Shown one piece after another: positions 9,401 to 17,513 of a stretch of 64,000 bases of DNA; within the stretch, counting starts at the first letter, position 1, and the number at the start of each line of letters is the position of its first letter. The stretch is from Prolixibacteraceae bacterium (GTDB taxonomy: Bacteria > Bacteroidota > Bacteroidia > Bacteroidales > Prolixibacteraceae): contig DMSQ01000014.1 in the NCBI GenBank assembly GCA_003457135.1, positions 1-64,000 on the forward strand, written 5' to 3'. The position numbers and the translations under genes were made by a program. The notes under the pieces are model-generated. The model did no database searches. It had not been told where the DNA came from and saw only the letters and a program-made list of their open reading frames with translations.

Positions 9401-10396
9401 ATGATTAAACAAATCGTATTAAAATCGAGACCATTTGGTACGCCAACCGTAGGTAATTTCGAAACAAAAATCATTGAACTTCCGGCAGTGGCTGAAGGTG
9501 AAGTCAGATTAACGGCCCATACCTTTTCAGTTGATCCATACTTGCGTGGACGAATGAGTGATGTCAAATCGTATATCGCTCCATTTCAGGTAGGAGAACC
9601 CATTGTGAGTGGATTGGTCGCAAGGGTAGCAGAGAGCAAGGCTGATAATCTGAAAGTAGGCGACTATGTTATGGATCGGCTTCCGTGGCAGGAAGAAATG
9701 GTGCTTCCTGCCGCCGGATTAAAGAAAGTAGATGAAAAACTGGCTCCGCTGAGCTATTACCTTGGTGTGCTTGGAATGCCCGGATTAACGGCCTATTTCG
9801 GATTGCTTGATATCGGCAAACCTCAAAAAGACGAAACAATTGTAATTTCCGGAGCAGCAGGAGCCGTTGGACTGGTTGTGGGACAAATAGCTAAAATTCA
9901 GGGCTGCTGTGTTGTTGGAATTGCCGGTGACGATGCAAAAAATGATTATTTGCTGAAAGAACTGAATTTTGATGCGGTAATCAATTATAAAACGGTTGAA
10001 AACCTGGATGCAGCGCTAGCCTCAGCTTGTCCTTCCGGAGTTGACGTTTATTTCGACAATGTGGGCGGTGAGATTTCGGATGCTGTGGTTGCTCAAATTA
10101 ATAAAGGTGCCCGGATTATAATCTGTGGCCAGATTTCGCTTTATAACGCTACAAGTCTGCCAGTTGGACCTCGTATTCAGCCAACTTTGCTCAAGCGGAG
10201 TGCATTGATGCAGGGCTTTATTGTGAGCGATTATGCCGCCCGTTTTCCGGAAGGATTCAAAGCATTGGTTAATTGGGTTGTGGGTGGCCAACTGAAGTAC
10301 ACACAAACTACCTATTACGGTTTTGATCAACTTCCGGAAGCTTTTATTGCTCTTTTTGAAGGGAAGAATCTGGGTAAGTTAATTGTAGAGATTTAG
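9401..10396 (+). CDS. NADPH-dependent MDR-family oxidoreductase (CurA/leukotriene B4 dehydrogenase-like)
   Basis: 331 residues, the usual length for zinc-independent medium-chain reductases that reduce the alkenal double bond of enones. The N-terminal catalytic half contains VDPYLRGRM, typical of the prostaglandin/curcumin reductase branch. The Rossmann half begins with VISGAAGAVGLVVGQIAKI, followed by GDDAKNDYLLKELNFDAVINYK and VDVYFDNVGGEI. It ends with FEGKNLGKLIVEI as in relatives. No zinc ligands are visible. It is 68 bases downstream of the SRAP gene on the same strand. The physiological substrate is unknown. Confidence 0.88.
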   Translation: MIKQIVLKSRPFGTPTVGNFETKIIELPAVAEGEVRLTAHTFSVDPYLRGRMSDVKSYIAPFQVGEPIVSGLVARVAESKADNLKVGDYVMDRLPWQEEMVLPAAGLKKVDEKLAPLSYYLGVLGMPGLTAYFGLLDIGKPQKDETIVISGAAGAVGLVVGQIAKIQGCCVVGIAGDDAKNDYLLKELNFDAVINYKTVENLDAALASACPSGVDVYFDNVGGEISDAVVAQINKGARIIICGQISLYNATSLPVGPRIQPTLLKRSALMQGFIVSDYAARFPEGFKALVNWVVGGQLKYTQTTYYGFDQLPEAFIALFEGKNLGKLIVEI

Positions 10397-10487
10397 AAAC
10401 GAATCCGTAATCTGAACAAGAGCATACTGGTACAGATAAAAAAATCGACGAAATAGAGGGTAATTTGTTCTGAATCAAAAGTGTAAT

Positions 10488-10517
10488 GTTCCAACGAATA
10501 ATTTTATCTTTGCCTTG
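10488..10517 (+). promoter_or_regulatory. Promoter of the HicB-like gene
   Basis: Contains the Bacteroidota -7 box TATCTTTG at 10505-10512, inside a block that is almost repeated in front of the PIN toxin-antitoxin pair (11484-11514). The block runs GTTCC, two variable bases, CGAATAATTTT, then ATCTTTGCC. Confidence 0.55.
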
Positions 10518-10538
10518 GAATCTTTTATCAGATATCAA

Positions 10539-10742
10539 ATGTTACATCTGCCAATTCTTGTCGAACAAGACGAAGATAATATCTATATCGTCAGTTGTCC
10601 TGTTTTTAGCGGATGCCATTCCTATGGTAAAACTATTGATGAAGCTTTAGCCAATATTCAGGAAGTTATCGAGATGTGTTTGGAAGAAGAAAAGGAAAAG
10701 ATTTCAGAAATTAACCGATTTGTCGGATTTAGAGAGATTTAG
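10539..10742 (+). CDS. Orphan HicB-like antitoxin
   Basis: 67 residues from the ATG at 10539; an in-frame TTG at 10515 is nearer the promoter box and unlikely to be the start. The sequence has the HicB partial RNase-H fold: LPILVEQDEDNIYIVSCPVFSGCHSYGKT followed by the helix IDEALANIQEVIEMCLEEE. HicB proteins neutralise HicA mRNA interferases, but no HicA (short, dsRBD-like with Gly-His) is encoded next to it; the next genes are a RelE/ParE pair. It may be a remnant antitoxin or act alone as a regulator. Confidence 0.75.
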   Translation: MLHLPILVEQDEDNIYIVSCPVFSGCHSYGKTIDEALANIQEVIEMCLEEEKEKISEINRFVGFREI

Positions 10743-10803
10743 ATATCCTTAAAAAAAGCAATTGTTTAATCTTTGTTTTGGTTAGTTAAAAAATAATTTC
10801 AAT

Positions 10804-11037
10804 ATGAAACTGCAAGTAATTCAAGATAGTAGAGGTAAAGCAACCGGAGTTTTTATTCCCATTAATGATTGGAATGAACTCAAGAAACATTACAAAGGAT
10901 TGGAAACGCTAGAGTTTATAGAACCTTCAAAAGAACAAATTTTGGAGGAACTAAAGAATGCAGTTGTCGAACTAAAATTAATCGAACAAGGTAAACTTAA
11001 AGCTCGTCCGGCTCAAGCATTGATTGATGAACTATAA
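10804..11037 (+). CDS. Antitoxin of a RelE/ParE-type module
   Basis: 77 residues: a short beta start (MKLQVIQDSRGKATGVFIP), then Trp-containing and charged helices (DWNELKKHYKGLE, EQILEELKNAVVELKLIEQGK). The product overlaps the next gene by 11 bases, the usual coupling of antitoxin and toxin. The antitoxin call rests on size, position and the toxin fold of the neighbour. Confidence 0.72.
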   Translation: MKLQVIQDSRGKATGVFIPINDWNELKKHYKGLETLEFIEPSKEQILEELKNAVVELKLIEQGKLKARPAQALIDEL

Positions 11038-11353
11038 TGTTTCTACCATACCACTTTTTGACAGGCAAGCCAAACGGTTATCTAAAAAATACCCTTCACT
11101 GAAAAATGATTTGGTCGAACTATTCGAAAATCTTGCTAAGGAACCTGAACAAGGAAGAGCACTTGGCAATAACTTCTATAAAGTCCGATTGGCTATTTCA
11201 AGCAAAGGAAAAGGCAAATCGGGTGTGGCAAGGGTTATTACATACTTGAAGGTCACCGCGACTACTGTTTATCTCACTGCTATTTACGATAAGTCAGAGA
11301 AAAGTAATATCAGCGATGCCGAACTGGAGAAAATCTTCAAATCTATTCCTTAA
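11027..11353 (+). CDS. RelE/ParE-family toxin
   Basis: 108 residues from the ATG at 11027 (a TTG codon lies one codon upstream). Its layout is that of a RelE/ParE toxin: strand (NVSTIPLFD), two helices with KRLSKKYPSLKNDLVELFENLAKEPEQGRALGNN, then the sheet FYKVRLAIS, GVARVITYLKV and VYLTAIYDKSEK, ending in a short helix. These toxins cut ribosome-bound mRNA (RelE) or poison gyrase (ParE); the sequence does not let me choose. It follows its antitoxin with an 11-base overlap and is followed by a small terminator. Confidence 0.8.
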   Translation: MNYNVSTIPLFDRQAKRLSKKYPSLKNDLVELFENLAKEPEQGRALGNNFYKVRLAISSKGKGKSGVARVITYLKVTATTVYLTAIYDKSEKSNISDAELEKIFKSIP

Positions 11354-11359
11354 AATGCC

Positions 11360-11378
11360 CTCCGGTGCGGAGATTTTT
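11360..11378 (+). terminator. Short terminator of the RelE/ParE pair
   Basis: Five-base stem CTCCG/CGGAG with a GTG loop, followed by ATTTTT, seven bases after the toxin stop codon. Confidence 0.5.
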
Positions 11379-11392
11379 AATCGCGTTACACA

Positions 11393-11476
11393 TCATGCTT
11401 TCGGATTTCCCTGAAACGGCATTTTTGCCATTTTCTCCACTTCGATGCTCGGGAATCCAAATTCTTCAACCAAAGT
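11393..11476 (-). pseudogene. Diverged duplicate of the dnaE2 3' end
   Basis: On the minus strand this segment reads TLVEEFGFPSIEVEKMAKMP FQGNPKA and then a stop, almost the exact C-terminus of the intact polymerase gene that ends at 12133 (26 of 27 codons alignable, 3 amino-acid changes). About ten codons differ by synonymous changes only. Upstream of the fragment the frame is closed. The intact and fragment copies flank the PIN toxin-antitoxin pair as direct repeats about 740 bases apart. The synonymous-biased divergence means this copy comes from a different dnaE2 allele that was under selection, not from a recent local duplication. Confidence 0.85.
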
Positions 11477-11483
11477 TCAGATT

Positions 11484-11514
11484 GTTCCTGCGAATAATTT
11501 TTATCTTTGCCCTG
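11484..11514 (+). promoter_or_regulatory. Promoter of the PIN toxin-antitoxin pair
   Basis: -7 box TATCTTTG at 11502-11509 within a block nearly identical to that at 10488-10517. It starts right at the edge of the dnaE2 fragment and lies 17 bases before the antitoxin ATG. Confidence 0.55.
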
Positions 11515-11530
11515 ATCTAAATTATTTGTC

Positions 11531-11743
11531 ATGATGCAGACTATTACAATTGATATTATAAACGTAAAAGCCATTAAGCTTTTACAGGATTTAGAATCAT
11601 TACAACTCATCCGCATGCGAAAGGATCAGCTCGAAATATCAAATCAAATAGATTGGAGAGCTACTTACAAAGGTGCGATGCAAAAACAATCTTTAATTGA
11701 AATTGACAACCAATTAAAAGACCTTCGTAACGCATGGGAATAA
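11531..11743 (+). CDS. Small antitoxin of the PIN module
   Basis: 70 residues: MMQTITIDIINVKAIKLLQDLESL forms a strand and helix, followed by LIRMRKDQLEISNQIDW and a charged tail. Its stop codon overlaps the PIN gene start by 10 bases. It resembles the short antitoxins that accompany VapC-like toxins in Bacteroidota, and the role is inferred from that arrangement. Confidence 0.75.
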   Translation: MMQTITIDIINVKAIKLLQDLESLQLIRMRKDQLEISNQIDWRATYKGAMQKQSLIEIDNQLKDLRNAWE

Positions 11744-12126
11744 AATACCTTTGGGATACAAATACTGCTATCTATTACCTGCAACAGCAGTTTCCACTTT
11801 CAGCAGAAAAATATATTGATGATTTACTGAAAAAAGAATCACCCATTATTTCGGCTATTACTGAAATCGAATTGCTCTGTTGGAAAACTGCAACTGAAAA
11901 GGATACAGAAATAATCAATGGTTTCATAAATGATTCTTTGGTCATCGAATTGGAACAATTGATTAAATTGAAAACTGCTGAGATTCGCAAGGCACATCGA
12001 ATAAAACTTCCAGATGCCATTATTGCCGCAACTGCACTCGTTTACGGACTCACTCTGGTATCCAGAAATACTGAAGACTTTAAGAATATTCCTGATTTGA
12101 ATATCATAAATCCCTGGGAACAATAG
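11734..12126 (+). CDS. PIN-domain toxin (VapC-like ribonuclease)
   Basis: 130 residues. Acidic residues of the PIN active site are seen in order: Asp in LWDTNTAIYYL, Glu in SAITEIELLCW, Asp in KLPDAIIAATAL and Asp near RNTEDF. VapC-type toxins cleave tRNA or rRNA and are held by the cognate antitoxin, here the overlapping 70-residue protein. The gene ends six bases before the convergent dnaE2 stop codon, so the two messages overlap at their 3' ends. Confidence 0.87.
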   Translation: MGIKYLWDTNTAIYYLQQQFPLSAEKYIDDLLKKESPIISAITEIELLCWKTATEKDTEIINGFINDSLVIELEQLIKLKTAEIRKAHRIKLPDAIIAATALVYGLTLVSRNTEDFKNIPDLNIINPWEQ

Positions 12127-12132
12127 AATTGC

Positions 12133-15096
12133 TCACGCTTTCGGGTTGGCCTGAAAAGGCATTTTTGCCATTTTTTCCACCTCAATGCTCGGAAAGCCGA
12201 ATTCTTCCACCACTTTACCCAGAATCAGGTACATGCCATCGCCCCTGAACGGATAATATTTCAGGGATGGCGGGAAATGCACGGTATCAAAAAACTCGCC
12301 CTGCACATCAATGAAAGTTCCGAAGTGCATGATTTCTTTTCGGACCGTCCGAACGTATTTGATCGTCACCAAACGCCCCAGCATCCGCACTTTCCGGCCC
12401 AGATGGCTCATCATTTCCTTTGCCATAATTTCGCCCCGGAAAGGATTTTGAAGCAATTCGAAAGTCGTCATCGAAATGGGAAAGCCCAGCAGTTCAATTT
12501 CGTCCCAGGCATCGCCAAGCAGAGAATGTTCGAGTTTTGGAAGGGAAAATTCACGTGGTTTGGCTTCAAACATCGCACGGGTTCGGGCCACCGGAGCGGT
12601 ATTATTCAACAAAGTATGCGCTTCCCATAACAATTGCGCTTTAGGTATTCCGGTAAAGCGAAATACGCCCAAACGGATTAAAATGACCAATTGTTCTTTG
12701 GTTACCGGTGTCCGCTGAATAAAATCGGCCAGCGAATGAAAGGGCCCGTTACAATTCCGCTCATTCACAATTTCAGCAATCACGGCACTTTCCAAATTTT
12801 GCACATGTATAAAACCCATGTAGATGTTCTTTCCGATGATCCGGGTTTCGTTCCGGCTCGTGTTCACACAAGGCAGTTCGATGTGTGCACCACAGCGTTG
12901 CGCTTCGTTGAAATAAACCCAGCTCCGGTAAAAACCTCCGAAATTATTGATTACGGCCACCATAAATTCGAGCGGAAAATGCGCTTTCAGGAACAGGCTC
13001 TGGAAACTCTCCACGGCATAGGAGGCCGAATGTGCTTTCGAAAACGAATATCCGGCAAAGGACTCAATCTGCCGCCACACTTCGCGGGCAATTTCATCGG
13101 TATAACCTTTCTCCTTGCAATTGCTGAAATACTTGTCTTCGATGCGCTGAAACTCGATCCTGGAGCGAAACTTTCCGCTCATGGCGCGGCGCAGCACATC
13201 GGCCTCGGCCAGATCGAGCCCGGCAAAATGGTGAGCAACCTTGATCACATCTTCCTGGTAAACCATCACGCCGTAGGTTTCCTCAAGCTGTTCCTTCATT
13301 ACCGGATGCAGGTATTGAATGGTTTCAGGATGGTGAAACCGCTGAATGAACTGCTTCATCATTCCGGATTTGGCTACTCCGGGGCGGATAATCGAACTGG
13401 CAGCCACCAGCGTAAGGTAATTGTCGCAATGTAGTTTTTTAAGCAGACCGCGCATCGCAGGACTTTCGATGTAAAAACAGCCGATTGTTTCGCCCGTCCG
13501 AAGCTGAAATTTAACCTGTTGGTCCTGAAAAAACCGCTCCACCTGATGCACGTCCACATCTTCGCCCCGGTTTTCGCGGATAATGTCAACCGCTTCCCTG
13601 ATGTGCCCGATGCCGCGCTGACTGAGGATATCCAGCTTTTCGAAGCACAAATCCTCGGCCATGTACATATCCCATTGGGTAGTTGGAAAACCCTTGGGAG
13701 GCATATCCAGCGCCGTGTAGCAGGTAATTGGTTCCTCCGAAATCAGGATTCCTCCGGCATGAATGCTCCGGAGATTTGGAAAATCAACCACCTGTTTGGC
13801 CATGGTATTGATAAGCATGGTGATCTGGTTTTTGTTGCGGTCGTCTTCCGGATTGAGCACCATCAAGTCAATTTCTTCTTTCGGAAGTCCGAAGACTTTG
13901 CCTAGTTCACGGTAAATGGAGCGGTCTCTAAATGTGGAGGTAGCGCCGAGCAAAGCCGTATGGTGGCGACCATATCGCTTGAAAATATAATCCTGAACCT
14001 GATCGCGGTCGCGCCACGAATAATCTATGTCGAAATCGGGTGGGGAAGTGCGTTTCGGATTCAGAAAACGTTCAAAGTAAAGGTTTAGCTTAATCGGGTC
14101 AACATCGGTGATTTTCAGGCAATAAGCCACAATGCTGTTCGCGCCGCTTCCGCGCCCGACATGATAAAATCCACGCGACATACTGTAACGGATAATGTCC
14201 CAGGTGATCAAAAAATACGACGAAAATCCGAGGTTGTCAATGATTTCGAGTTCATGGGCAATTCGCTTTTTAGCTTCCGGATTGTTCTTTCCGTAGCGGT
14301 AAAGCATGCCGTCGAGAGCCAGTTTCCGGAGCAGAAGCTTGTCGTCGTATGCCGACTGCCCAAAAACCTTTTTATTCTTGATCGTGGTAAAATCGAAACT
14401 GATGTTGCAAGCCTCTAAAAGTTTTTCAGTATTACGGACTATTTCAGGAAAGTTAGCAAATTGCTGTTTCAAACTCCTGAAATCCATTATTTCCAGCGGA
14501 TTGGCGAACTGGTTTTCCTGCAATTTACTGATCAGCACATTGTGATCAATGGCCCGCAGGCTTTTGTGCAGAAACCATCCGGCACGGTCTTTAAAGGTAA
14601 CCGGCTGCCAAATCACCAGTTTCTCCTGATATTTTCGGTATTCCGAAGTCAGCAGTTTGTTGAGATCTTCGGCGCGAATGCCGGTAAACTCGTTTTCGCG
14701 CAAATCTTTGGCAGACTTTTTCCCGAAGGGATAAACCACAAACACCTCCTGAAATTCAGGAGCATCCGCCGGATATGTTTTTTTTTCCAGGTTGTGTTCG
14801 GTTTGCCAGTCGTTCAGCTCTTTCAATCCTTCGCGATTTTTGGCCAGACCAATGTAAAGCAGTTCATCATCCTTTCTGAATTCGCATCCTGCAATGGGTT
14901 TGATGCCTTTTTGCTGTGCCTTTTTAACCAATTCAGGAATGCCCATCGTGGTATTGATATCGGTGAGTGCAACACTCCCAATCCCGTTCTGAATAGCCAG
15001 ATCGAGCAGTTCGTCGATGCTCAGTGTGCCGTAGCGAAGGCTGTAATATGAATGGGAGTTGAGGTACATGAGCGCGTTGCGGGTTTTGTGTTTCAT
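12133..15096 (-). CDS. dnaE2: Error-prone DNA polymerase III alpha subunit, DnaE2/ImuC type
   Basis: About 987 residues, shorter than replicative DnaE (about 1160). The PHP domain is degenerate: the metal motif reads YLNSHSYYSL where active enzymes have HxHxxYS, and LTDINTTMG replaces LTDHGNM. Polymerase motifs are intact: GRGSGANS, the acidic PPDFDIDYS and the third Asp in FEKLDILS. HhH and OB domains follow, with MLGRLVTIKYVRTVRKEIMHFGTF near the C-terminus. Starts at 15096 or 15069 both fit; an upstream GTG at 15141 would translate through a palindrome. It sits downstream of dinB and near a LexA-like repressor, the setting of SOS mutagenesis polymerases. Confidence 0.9.
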   Translation of the reverse strand: MKHKTRNALMYLNSHSYYSLRYGTLSIDELLDLAIQNGIGSVALTDINTTMGIPELVKKAQQKGIKPIAGCEFRKDDELLYIGLAKNREGLKELNDWQTEHNLEKKTYPADAPEFQEVFVVYPFGKKSAKDLRENEFTGIRAEDLNKLLTSEYRKYQEKLVIWQPVTFKDRAGWFLHKSLRAIDHNVLISKLQENQFANPLEIMDFRSLKQQFANFPEIVRNTEKLLEACNISFDFTTIKNKKVFGQSAYDDKLLLRKLALDGMLYRYGKNNPEAKKRIAHELEIIDNLGFSSYFLITWDIIRYSMSRGFYHVGRGSGANSIVAYCLKITDVDPIKLNLYFERFLNPKRTSPPDFDIDYSWRDRDQVQDYIFKRYGRHHTALLGATSTFRDRSIYRELGKVFGLPKEEIDLMVLNPEDDRNKNQITMLINTMAKQVVDFPNLRSIHAGGILISEEPITCYTALDMPPKGFPTTQWDMYMAEDLCFEKLDILSQRGIGHIREAVDIIRENRGEDVDVHQVERFFQDQQVKFQLRTGETIGCFYIESPAMRGLLKKLHCDNYLTLVAASSIIRPGVAKSGMMKQFIQRFHHPETIQYLHPVMKEQLEETYGVMVYQEDVIKVAHHFAGLDLAEADVLRRAMSGKFRSRIEFQRIEDKYFSNCKEKGYTDEIAREVWRQIESFAGYSFSKAHSASYAVESFQSLFLKAHFPLEFMVAVINNFGGFYRSWVYFNEAQRCGAHIELPCVNTSRNETRIIGKNIYMGFIHVQNLESAVIAEIVNERNCNGPFHSLADFIQRTPVTKEQLVILIRLGVFRFTGIPKAQLLWEAHTLLNNTAPVARTRAMFEAKPREFSLPKLEHSLLGDAWDEIELLGFPISMTTFELLQNPFRGEIMAKEMMSHLGRKVRMLGRLVTIKYVRTVRKEIMHFGTFIDVQGEFFDTVHFPPSLKYYPFRGDGMYLILGKVVEEFGFPSIEVEKMAKMPFQANPKA

Positions 15097-15099
15097 TTT

Positions 15100-15250
15100 C
15101 AGGACTAAAGTCCTGTTATTCTGTTGTTTCATGTCCGTCACATAAATGTGACGGCAAAGGATACTGCTCCGATGATTATTGTAGGATATCCTTTGCCGTT
15201 GGCTTCAGCCAACGGACATGAAGTTTTTTATTATATTGGGGCTTTAGCCC
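15100..15250. repeat. Cluster of REP-like palindromes between dinB and dnaE2
   Basis: Four hairpins follow one another: CAGGACTAAAGTCCTG (15100-15115), CCGTCACATAAATGTGACGG (15135-15154, 9-base stem), CCGTTGGCTTCAGCCAACGG (15196-15215, 9-base stem) and GGGCTTTAGCCC (15239-15250, inside the dinB end). The two middle hairpins share CCGT...ACGG ends and are themselves enclosed by inverted arms ACGGCAAAGGATA (15151-15163) / TATCCTTTGCCGT (15187-15199) and TCATGTCCGT / ACGGACATGA. The form recalls REP/BIME elements mobilised by IS200-like RAYT transposases; none is in the window. Confidence 0.7.
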
Positions 15251-16418
15251 TTTTATCCTTTTCGCTTTTCTCCACTCCCGAAGCGCGGTGTATGGCTCCG
15301 GAGCCATACCGAAGCCGGATTTTATCCATCGAAAGGTAGAGCTTGATCATCTTTTCGTTGTTATCGAATAAATCGAGTTGCTGAACGCCGCCGATCAATC
15401 CGCCCAGTTTGACACCGACAAGCCGGATCAGCATGCGCCGTTCGTACAGCCGCCTGAACAATTCGAGTGTGGTTGACATGAGCGTGTGGTCGAATGAAGT
15501 GTAGGCAATCTTTTTTTGCAGGGTGTGCGTGTCGTAATTGGCATATCGGATTTTTACTGTGATTACCGAGGCCAGTTTCTGTTTTTTCCGCATTTTGAAG
15601 GCTATTTTTTCGACCATGTGAATCAGCAAACGTTCAAGCATTTGAACATCAATGGTGTCGGTCTCAAAAGTTCGTTCCGAACTGATTGATTTTTCTTCCG
15701 AATAGGGGATGACCGGAGTGAGGTCAATACCATTCGCCTTTCGCCAGATGTCAATTCCTGATTTTCCGAGTACATTTCGCATCATTTCCGGAGGAATTTC
15801 ACTCAGTGTATGAATGGTGACCACACCCATCGAACGCAACAAATGGTAGGTTTTATCGCCCACACCCGGTATCTTTTTAATCGAAAGCGGATTCAGAAAA
15901 GGCTGCACCAGATCGCGCGGAACTTCTTTTTCTCCGTTGGGTTTGGCCTCGCCGGTGGCAATTTTCGACACGGTTTTATTCACCGATAGCCCGAACGAAA
16001 TGGGCAGTCCGGTTTCGCTGATGATGCTGCTACGTAACTCGTGTGTCCATTTGTATGAGCCGATGAAACGGTCCATCCCTGAAATGTCGATGTAATGTTC
16101 GTCAATCGAGGCCTTTTCATAGACCGGGGCGCGGTCGGCAATGACATCAGTCACCAGCCGCGAATATTTGCTATACAAATCCATGTCGCCCCGAATGACG
16201 GTCGCGTCGCGGCAGAGGTTGAGCGCCATCCGCATGGGCATGGCCGAATGAACGCCATATTTCCGTGCCTCATAGCTGCAACTGGCCACTACGCCACGGT
16301 CGGAAAGTCCGCCAATAATAACGGGTTTGCCGATTAATCCGGAATTCATCAGCCGCTCAACCGACACAAAAAACGTGTCGAGATCCAAATGTACGATGGT
16401 GTTGTTTTGAAAGTTCAT
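15231..16418 (-). CDS. dinB: Y-family DNA polymerase (DinB/Pol IV-like)
   Basis: 395 residues. Translesion polymerase with the palm acidic residues in HLDLDTFFVSVE (Asp12) and SIDEHYID (Asp106, Glu107). HhH motifs include KKIPGVGDKTYHLL, and the little-finger domain follows at about 240-345. A beta-clamp binding motif QQLDLF is at 346-351. In E. coli Pol IV such a motif is the very C-terminus; here 44 more residues, rich in charge, follow. The start at 16418 is directly before the first motif. Transcription diverges from the LexA-like gene across a 78-base region with two dyads, so SOS-type control is likely. Confidence 0.93.
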   Translation of the reverse strand: MNFQNNTIVHLDLDTFFVSVERLMNSGLIGKPVIIGGLSDRGVVASCSYEARKYGVHSAMPMRMALNLCRDATVIRGDMDLYSKYSRLVTDVIADRAPVYEKASIDEHYIDISGMDRFIGSYKWTHELRSSIISETGLPISFGLSVNKTVSKIATGEAKPNGEKEVPRDLVQPFLNPLSIKKIPGVGDKTYHLLRSMGVVTIHTLSEIPPEMMRNVLGKSGIDIWRKANGIDLTPVIPYSEEKSISSERTFETDTIDVQMLERLLIHMVEKIAFKMRKKQKLASVITVKIRYANYDTHTLQKKIAYTSFDHTLMSTTLELFRRLYERRMLIRLVGVKLGGLIGGVQQLDLFDNNEKMIKLYLSMDKIRLRYGSGAIHRASGVEKSEKDKRAKAPI

Positions 16419-16432
16419 TGTAATAGTGTATA

Positions 16433-16480
16433 TTTGATTGTTTTTTAATCAAATTGTACGATTGTAATTTAATCAATTAC
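16433..16480. promoter_or_regulatory. Candidate operators between dinB and the LexA-like gene
   Basis: Two inverted repeats lie in the 78-base divergent spacer: TTTGATT-7-AATCAAA (16433-16453) and GTAATT-5-AATTAC (16464-16480). They are well placed for the XRE/S24 protein to repress both its own gene and dinB-dnaE2. Confidence 0.55.
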
Positions 16481-16496
16481 TTTTAAATTTCCAAAT

Positions 16497-17300
16497 ATGT
16501 ATTTCGATTCGAACATTAAATTTTTGCGTAACCGGAAGAAACTGACACAAGATCAGCTTGCCACAGCGCTGGAAATCAACCGCTCGACCCTGAATAATTA
16601 TGAAAACGGAATTTCAGGACCAAGCATTCAGTCATTGGTTTTGTTATCCGATTATTTTCATGTGGCGATCGACACTTTACTTCGGGTTGATTTGGCAAAG
16701 CTTCGCGAAAGTCAACTCTACGAACTGGAACACGGGCAGGATGTTTTCCTGAAAGGCAGCAATCTGCGTGTAATGGCCACCACGGTTGACCGGCTGAACC
16801 GCGATAACATCGAACTGGTTTCCGAAAAAGCCAAGGCTGGCTACACCAATGGATTTTCCGATCCGGAGTATATTTCAGAACTACCCGTTTTTCAGCTTCC
16901 CTTTTTGTCGTCGGAACGAAAATACCGGACTTTTCAGATCAGCGGCGGCTCGATGTTACCCATACCTGATGGCGCCTGGATTACCGGAGAATTTGTAACC
17001 GATTGGAACGAAATTAAAACCGGCGATTTGTATGTGGTGCTGACCCTGAACGAAGGTCTGGTTTTTAAGCAACTGAAAAATGAATTGGCCGAACGAGGAT
17101 GTTTTCAGTTGATTTCACTCAATACAGCTTACCAACCATACGAATTGGCTGCAACCGAAATTCGCGAGGTTTGGAAATTCGTGCATTACATCAGCAGAGA
17201 AATAGCTGAATCACAGTTGACTGACAATCAGGTTGCTTTGCAATTAAAAATATTGACAGAAGAAATCAGTGCATTGAAACGAAGGTTTGAAAATCAGTAG
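16497..17300 (+). CDS. LexA-like repressor: XRE HTH fused to S24 peptidase
   Basis: 267 residues. An XRE-type HTH occupies 1-62 (KLTQDQLATALEINRSTLNNYENG). The C-terminal half is a LexA/UmuD-type domain: cleavage site Ala114-Gly115 in KAKAGYTNG, catalytic Ser152 in GGSMLPIPDG and Lys190 in LVFKQL. The Ser-Lys spacing (38) is almost that of LexA (37). A C-terminal helix follows (QVALQLKILTEEISALKRRFENQ). It differs from classical LexA in having an XRE rather than winged helix. Divergent placement from dinB-dnaE2 argues that RecA-stimulated self-cleavage induces the polymerases (inference from family). Confidence 0.88.
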   Translation: MYFDSNIKFLRNRKKLTQDQLATALEINRSTLNNYENGISGPSIQSLVLLSDYFHVAIDTLLRVDLAKLRESQLYELEHGQDVFLKGSNLRVMATTVDRLNRDNIELVSEKAKAGYTNGFSDPEYISELPVFQLPFLSSERKYRTFQISGGSMLPIPDGAWITGEFVTDWNEIKTGDLYVVLTLNEGLVFKQLKNELAERGCFQLISLNTAYQPYELAATEIREVWKFVHYISREIAESQLTDNQVALQLKILTEEISALKRRFENQ

Positions 17301-17513
17301 GAAGATAAAAGGGTAGGAGTTATAAAAATTCGTATTTGTACCTCTTATATTTTCTGCGATGAGATTAGAACACTACTACCATTGATCGAACCCTTGATTA
17401 GTTCAATCCATTTTTCTTTCAACAATTAGGTTCTTTTATTAACGGAGTATTTTTTTAATTTTCTTTTCAACTACTTTTAGTGCTTCTCTTAATTCTGACA
17501 ATAAAATTTAACT

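Noticed and set aside
12277..15051. Long plus-strand frames opposite dnaE2, up to 247 codons
   Set aside because: They mirror the codon pattern of dnaE2 and have no recognisable domain.
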